Below, piece after piece: positions 60,905 to 64,000 of a stretch of DNA of 64,000 bases. The stretch comes from Ignavibacteria bacterium. Lineage in GTDB: Bacteria; Bacteroidota; Ignavibacteria; Tepidaquicellales; Tepidaquicellaceae. The DNA lies in assembly GCA_041649015.1 (NCBI GenBank), contig JBAZNU010000002.1, forward strand, positions 496,001-560,000, read 5' to 3'. Both the position numbers and the translations under genes were made by a program. The notes below the pieces were generated by a model. That model worked only from the letters and a program-made list of their open reading frames with translations. It did no database searches and was not told where the DNA came from. The stretch's first letter is position 1. Every line of letters starts with the position of its first letter.

Positions 60905-61827
60905 CTGATTTTTACTTTGGGATCAAGAAATGCATAAAGAATATCTACAGTTAAATTAATAATTACAAATACTACAGCACTGAATAATATTGTACCCTGT
61001 ATCATCGGAAAGTCCAGTTTTAATATGGAATCCATCGCAAGAGATCCTATCCCTGGCCAATTAAAAATATATTCAATGAAAAATACCCCTCCTAGAGTAG
61101 CTGCCAACGAAGAGCTCAAAGTAGTTATCACAGGATTAAGAGCATTTCTTAAAGCATGTTTAATAATGACACTGTATTCACTTAAACCCTTTGAACGCGC
61201 CGTTCTAACGTAGTCTTTATTTAGCTCATCAAGCATTGAAGTGCGTGTAATTCTTGAAGTTATCGCAAGCGGTCTAAGTGCAAGAGCTATTGCAGGAAGT
61301 ACTATATAAACCCAGCCGTTAGTTATATATCCTGAAATCGGAAATACTCTTAATTCTGCTCCGAAAACATATATCAGTATTAATGCAAGTACAAACTGTG
61401 GAATAGATATTCCTAACAGAGAAAATAAAATAAAGAAATAATCCTTAAAAGAATAAGGCTTTATCGATGATACAACACCTATCGTGATTCCTATGATTGA
61501 TGAAATAATTATAGCAACAAATGATAGCAACGCTGTCGCGGGAATTTTTTCAAGAATGGTGTCAGAAACATTACGATTGGTCAGATAAGATTTTCCAAGA
61601 TCTCCCTGTATCGACCTTGATATAAACTTTATGTACTGAACATAAAATGGTTTATCAATTCCCAATTCTGCTCTTACAGTCCTGACACTTTCCTCATCTG
61701 CTCTTTGCCCCAGTATAAGTTTTGCAGGGTCTCCGGGAAGCAAATAAGTTAGTATGAAAGAAACTGATAGTACTCCTAATATAGTCAGGAATGAATTAAT
61801 AATATTTCTAAAAATATATTTTATCAT
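60901..61827 (-). CDS. peptide ABC transporter permease (DppB/OppB type)
   Basis: A 308-residue permease with six helices. The DppB-type N-terminus has VSFILTYLLPGDPAKLILGQ. EAA loop: LNKDYVRTARSKGLSEYSVI, and the C-terminal IEYIFNWPGIGSLAMDSILKLD is typical. The frame extends to 61854, but that ORF would begin inside the terminator of the upstream lipoprotein gene, so the ATG at 61827 (MIKYIFRNIIN) is used. It overlaps the DppC-type gene by four bases. Confidence 0.92.
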   Translation of the reverse strand: MIKYIFRNIINSFLTILGVLSVSFILTYLLPGDPAKLILGQRADEESVRTVRAELGIDKPFYVQYIKFISRSIQGDLGKSYLTNRNVSDTILEKIPATALLSFVAIIISSIIGITIGVVSSIKPYSFKDYFFILFSLLGISIPQFVLALILIYVFGAELRVFPISGYITNGWVYIVLPAIALALRPLAITSRITRTSMLDELNKDYVRTARSKGLSEYSVIIKHALRNALNPVITTLSSSLAATLGGVFFIEYIFNWPGIGSLAMDSILKLDFPMIQGTILFSAVVFVIINLTVDILYAFLDPKVKIR

Positions 61828-61833
61828 CTCAAA

Positions 61834-61874
61834 ACAAAAAAGTCTCAAACCCATTAAAGAATTTGAGACTTTTA
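61834..61874 (-). terminator. terminator of the NlpC/P60 gene
   Basis: AAGTCTCAAA and TTTGAGACTT form a 10-bp stem. On the - strand it is followed by a T-rich run (TTTTTTGTTTTG). It separates the lipoprotein gene from the permease operon and argues against the longer permease start. Confidence 0.85.
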
Positions 61875-61893
61875 CAAACTTGAACTTCTTTAC

Positions 61894-62535
61894 TTATTCT
61901 GAAATAACTCTTTTAGCTTTCAGATAAGTTCTTGCGTAGAAGTCTGAATTCAACGATGCTACAATAACGCCGGTTTTTGAACCCGAATGGGCAAAGTATC
62001 CATCGCTTAAATAAATACCTACATGAGATACTCTTCCTTTATTCATTGTGTCGAAAAATATCAAATCACCAAATTTCAATTCTTCTTTTTCGACTGACTC
62101 GCCTACGTTTGACTGCTCATAAGATGTTCTGGGTAACATAATTCCAAGAGCCTGATACATTACGTTTTGAACAAAGCCTGAACAATCAAAACCTCTTTTA
62201 GAAGTTCCACCCCAAACGTACGGGATGTTAAGATATTCAATTACTTTTGACATTACCTCATCGCTGATCATTTCTGATTCTTTAATCGATGATGGTGTGT
62301 AACCGATAAGAGAACTTGATAATGATTCGAGACTATTCTTCGAGATCGAAGTCTTTTTAATCAAGGTACTGGTGGCTACTAATTCATTAGAATTTTTGTA
62401 AACATTGGTACCTTTAATCCCTGAAGTTAATTCCGAACCGTTATCAGAGAGCTCTCTTACACCGGAACAACCCGTTATCATCATTAATCCTAATAGAACC
62501 AATGATAAAAACAGTACATTTCGGTTTTTGAGCAT
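61894..62535 (-). CDS. NlpC/P60 peptidoglycan hydrolase lipoprotein
   Basis: A 213-residue lipoprotein: signal ending LMMITGC with lipidation at Cys23. The NlpC/P60 domain starts near residue 95: YVWGGTSKRGFDCSGFV holds the catalytic Cys, and SHVGIYLSDGYFAHSG holds the His, with a third polar residue in the following strand. These enzymes cut the D-Glu to diamino-acid bond in cell-wall peptides. The ATG follows AAAGGGAGT by five bases, a good ribosome site. It ends at a terminator and stands alone. Confidence 0.94.
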   Translation of the reverse strand: MLKNRNVLFLSLVLLGLMMITGCSGVRELSDNGSELTSGIKGTNVYKNSNELVATSTLIKKTSISKNSLESLSSSLIGYTPSSIKESEMISDEVMSKVIEYLNIPYVWGGTSKRGFDCSGFVQNVMYQALGIMLPRTSYEQSNVGESVEKEELKFGDLIFFDTMNKGRVSHVGIYLSDGYFAHSGSKTGVIVASLNSDFYARTYLKAKRVISE

Positions 62536-62699
62536 TTAATACTCCCTTTTTAATTAACTATTTTAAAGAACATTGTTGTAAATTAATAGAATTAAATGAA
62601 TTATTCAAGTACTTATTTAAGAAATCTGTAAATTTATTTCTGATGCCTTAATCAGCAATACTTTCATTTTTTAGATTATTCATATGATTAAATACTCCG

Positions 62700-63902
62700 T
62701 TAAATGATATTCTTTACTTTAAATTCTTTTATTTCCTCTTCTGAATAATCTAATTCTTTCAATATTTCTATTGTATGCTGCGATAGCGTCGGCGGAGGTG
62801 TATCAACGTTGCCGTCTGTCTTATCAAACTTCGCGGTAAGGTTAAAAACCTTTATCTTACCGACTTCCGGTGTATCTATCTCAGCAATGGCACTTCTGTG
62901 CTGTGCCTGAGGCTGTGTTAGTGCTTCGTAAAGACTAAGAATTTCACCGGAAGGAATTCCCTTTGCGTTCAATGCCTCAGCCCAATAACTCGTTTCCTTT
63001 TCTTTAAGTTTAGCTTCAATAAGCGGTGTTAGAAGTTTACGGTTTGCTTTTCTTGTATCACGCTCTTTGAACCTTGTATCTTCTTTAAGCTCTGGAACAC
63101 CAACCACATCGCATAAATCTTCCCATTGCTCCTGCTTGTTTGCGGCAATGTTTATGTATCCGTCCTTTGTTACAAATGTTCCCGATGGAGCTGCTGTGAA
63201 GTTGTCATTGCCCATCAGTACGGGGTGCTTTCCGCCAATCAGCAAGTTAGCAGCTACCCAGCCCATATAAGGCATTATTGAATCAAGCATCGCTACATCA
63301 ATAAACTGTCCATTTCCGGTTTTCTCTTTGTAATAAAGTGCAGTCATTATCGCAAATGCAGCGTTGATGCCGCCTACCGTATCGCATACAGGAAATCCTG
63401 CACGTAATGGGTTCAGTGTCTCGTCGCCGTTTATCGCCATAACTCCGCTAAGACCCTGTATAATCTGGTCATAAGCGGGTTTGAATGCATCAGGTCCTGT
63501 TTGTCCGAAACCCGAAATCGCACAATATATAATTCCGGGATTAATTGCACTCAGTGTTTCATAATCAAGCCCAAGTCTTTTCATAACACCAGGTCTGAAG
63601 TTTTCAACAACAATATCTGCCGTCTTAACTAATTTTTTAAAAATCTCTTTTGCCTTTTCATCTTTCAAATTCAGAGTGATTGATTTTTTGTTTGAATTCT
63701 GTGCCAGAAAACTTGTTCCCATATTCTTCTTGTTGAATTCAGGAACGTTACCAAGCTTCCTTGCAAGGTCTCCCGAGCCCGGAGTTTCAATCTTTATGAC
63801 CTCAGCTCCGCATAGTGCCAAATGCAGCGTAGCAAAAGGTCCTGCCAGCACATTCGTTAAATCAAGTACTCTTATTCCTTTAAGTGATTTTGCTTTTTCC
63901 AT
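62700..63902 (-). CDS. CoA-transferase family III (CaiB/BaiF-like)
   Basis: A 400-residue enzyme that swaps CoA between acids. Motifs: GIRVLDLTNVLAGPFATLHLALCGAEVIKIE split over the N-terminal Rossmann part (LDLTNVLAGPFATLHLALCG), NKKSITLNLKDEKAKEIFK, VENFRPGVMKRLGLDYE and the catalytic Asp in FPVCDTVGGINAAFAIM. ISGFGQTGPDAFKPAYDQII is typical of the family. The substrate acids are unknown. It starts 12 bases after the last gene of the window stops, so the two form an operon, probably in acyl-CoA metabolism. Confidence 0.94.
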   Translation of the reverse strand: MEKAKSLKGIRVLDLTNVLAGPFATLHLALCGAEVIKIETPGSGDLARKLGNVPEFNKKNMGTSFLAQNSNKKSITLNLKDEKAKEIFKKLVKTADIVVENFRPGVMKRLGLDYETLSAINPGIIYCAISGFGQTGPDAFKPAYDQIIQGLSGVMAINGDETLNPLRAGFPVCDTVGGINAAFAIMTALYYKEKTGNGQFIDVAMLDSIMPYMGWVAANLLIGGKHPVLMGNDNFTAAPSGTFVTKDGYINIAANKQEQWEDLCDVVGVPELKEDTRFKERDTRKANRKLLTPLIEAKLKEKETSYWAEALNAKGIPSGEILSLYEALTQPQAQHRSAIAEIDTPEVGKIKVFNLTAKFDKTDGNVDTPPPTLSQHTIEILKELDYSEEEIKEFKVKNII

Positions 63903-63914
63903 TATGATAAAATT

Positions 63915-64000
63915 TTATTTTTCTAATATACCAACTTTCAATATCTTTCCCGGCAATTCTCTACCAAAAAATGCTTCTGCTTCTTTTGCAATCGATATTA
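63915..64000 (-). CDS. partial CDS, possibly hydroxymethylglutaryl-CoA lyase C-terminus
   Basis: Only the last 28 codons are inside the window. They end FFGRELPGKILKVGILEK. The GRELPGKxxK pattern recalls the C-terminus of hydroxymethylglutaryl-CoA lyases. A CoA-transferase right after it would fit an acyl-CoA pathway. The fragment is too short to be sure. The gene continues beyond the right edge. Confidence 0.4.
   Translation of the reverse strand, partial: ISIAKEAEAFFGRELPGKILKVGILEK

Noticed and set aside
1..64000. Prophage, transposase, toxin-antitoxin or restriction system
   Set aside because: I looked for integrase, transposase, capsid, methylase-nuclease and small toxin motifs among the readable genes and found none.

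Overview
This is an AT-rich bacterial chromosome segment with short intergenic gaps, weak Shine-Dalgarno sequences and several TTG or rarer start codons. The best lineage clue is the C-terminal sorting domain of the protein at 22001-23983, with the YQNYPNPFNPVTKITY signature of type IX secretion cargo in Ignavibacteria and relatives (Bacteroidota/Chlorobi group). Two TonB-receptor-like barrels, a YfhO protein, a DUF2723 protein, a bactofilin and a DUF3109 protein fit that group. The species cannot be fixed from this window.

Layout. 1-7.0 kb (+): CDGSH protein, two tandem alpha/beta hydrolases, tRNA-His, an ECF sigma/anti-sigma pair, a thioredoxin-like lipoprotein, dxr and rseP. 7.0-11.0 kb (-): a small gene, a TonB-dependent receptor and an oligopeptide-ABC ATPase. 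11.4-18.7 kb (+): M23 peptidase plus bactofilin, an orphan hypothetical, a small barrel and a five-PAS sensor kinase, separated by long non-coding gaps. 19.0-24.0 kb (-): HtrA protease, the C-terminal half of a transketolase, repeats, and a LamG/Kelch secreted protein. 24.4-36 kb: selD-mnmH (selenium tRNA modification), dinB, a PLP dehydratase, a TIGR02757 protein, miaA, pyruvoyl arginine decarboxylase, tyrS, smpB, an MBL hydrolase and an M48 protease.

36.5-46.2 kb is a nearly gapless + strand run: carbamate kinase, an aspartate-carbamoyltransferase-like enzyme, a ClpB cut down to middle domain plus second AAA+ module, an SbnI/SerK-like ParB-fold protein, a LolC/E permease with LolD ATPase, pstB, phoU and a TonB-receptor-like barrel. 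This is the most unusual region. 46.2-53.7 kb (-) is a surface-glycan block (GT9, YfhO, a GT2-methyltransferase fusion, DUF2723). 53.9-59.9 kb (-) carries a small barrel, hslU, hslV, rpoN, DUF3109 and dprA. 59.9-62.5 kb (-) carries a DppBC-type permease pair and an NlpC/P60 lipoprotein. The end holds a class III CoA-transferase and the last codons of an upstream gene.

The strongest leads are the NBD2-only ClpB, the SbnI-like kinase candidate beside carbamoyl-phosphate enzymes, a miaA gene with no ATG/GTG/TTG start ahead of its P-loop, pstB-phoU coupled to an outer-membrane barrel without pstSCA, and a dispersed intergenic repeat family. No CRISPR array, prophage, transposase or clear defence system was seen.
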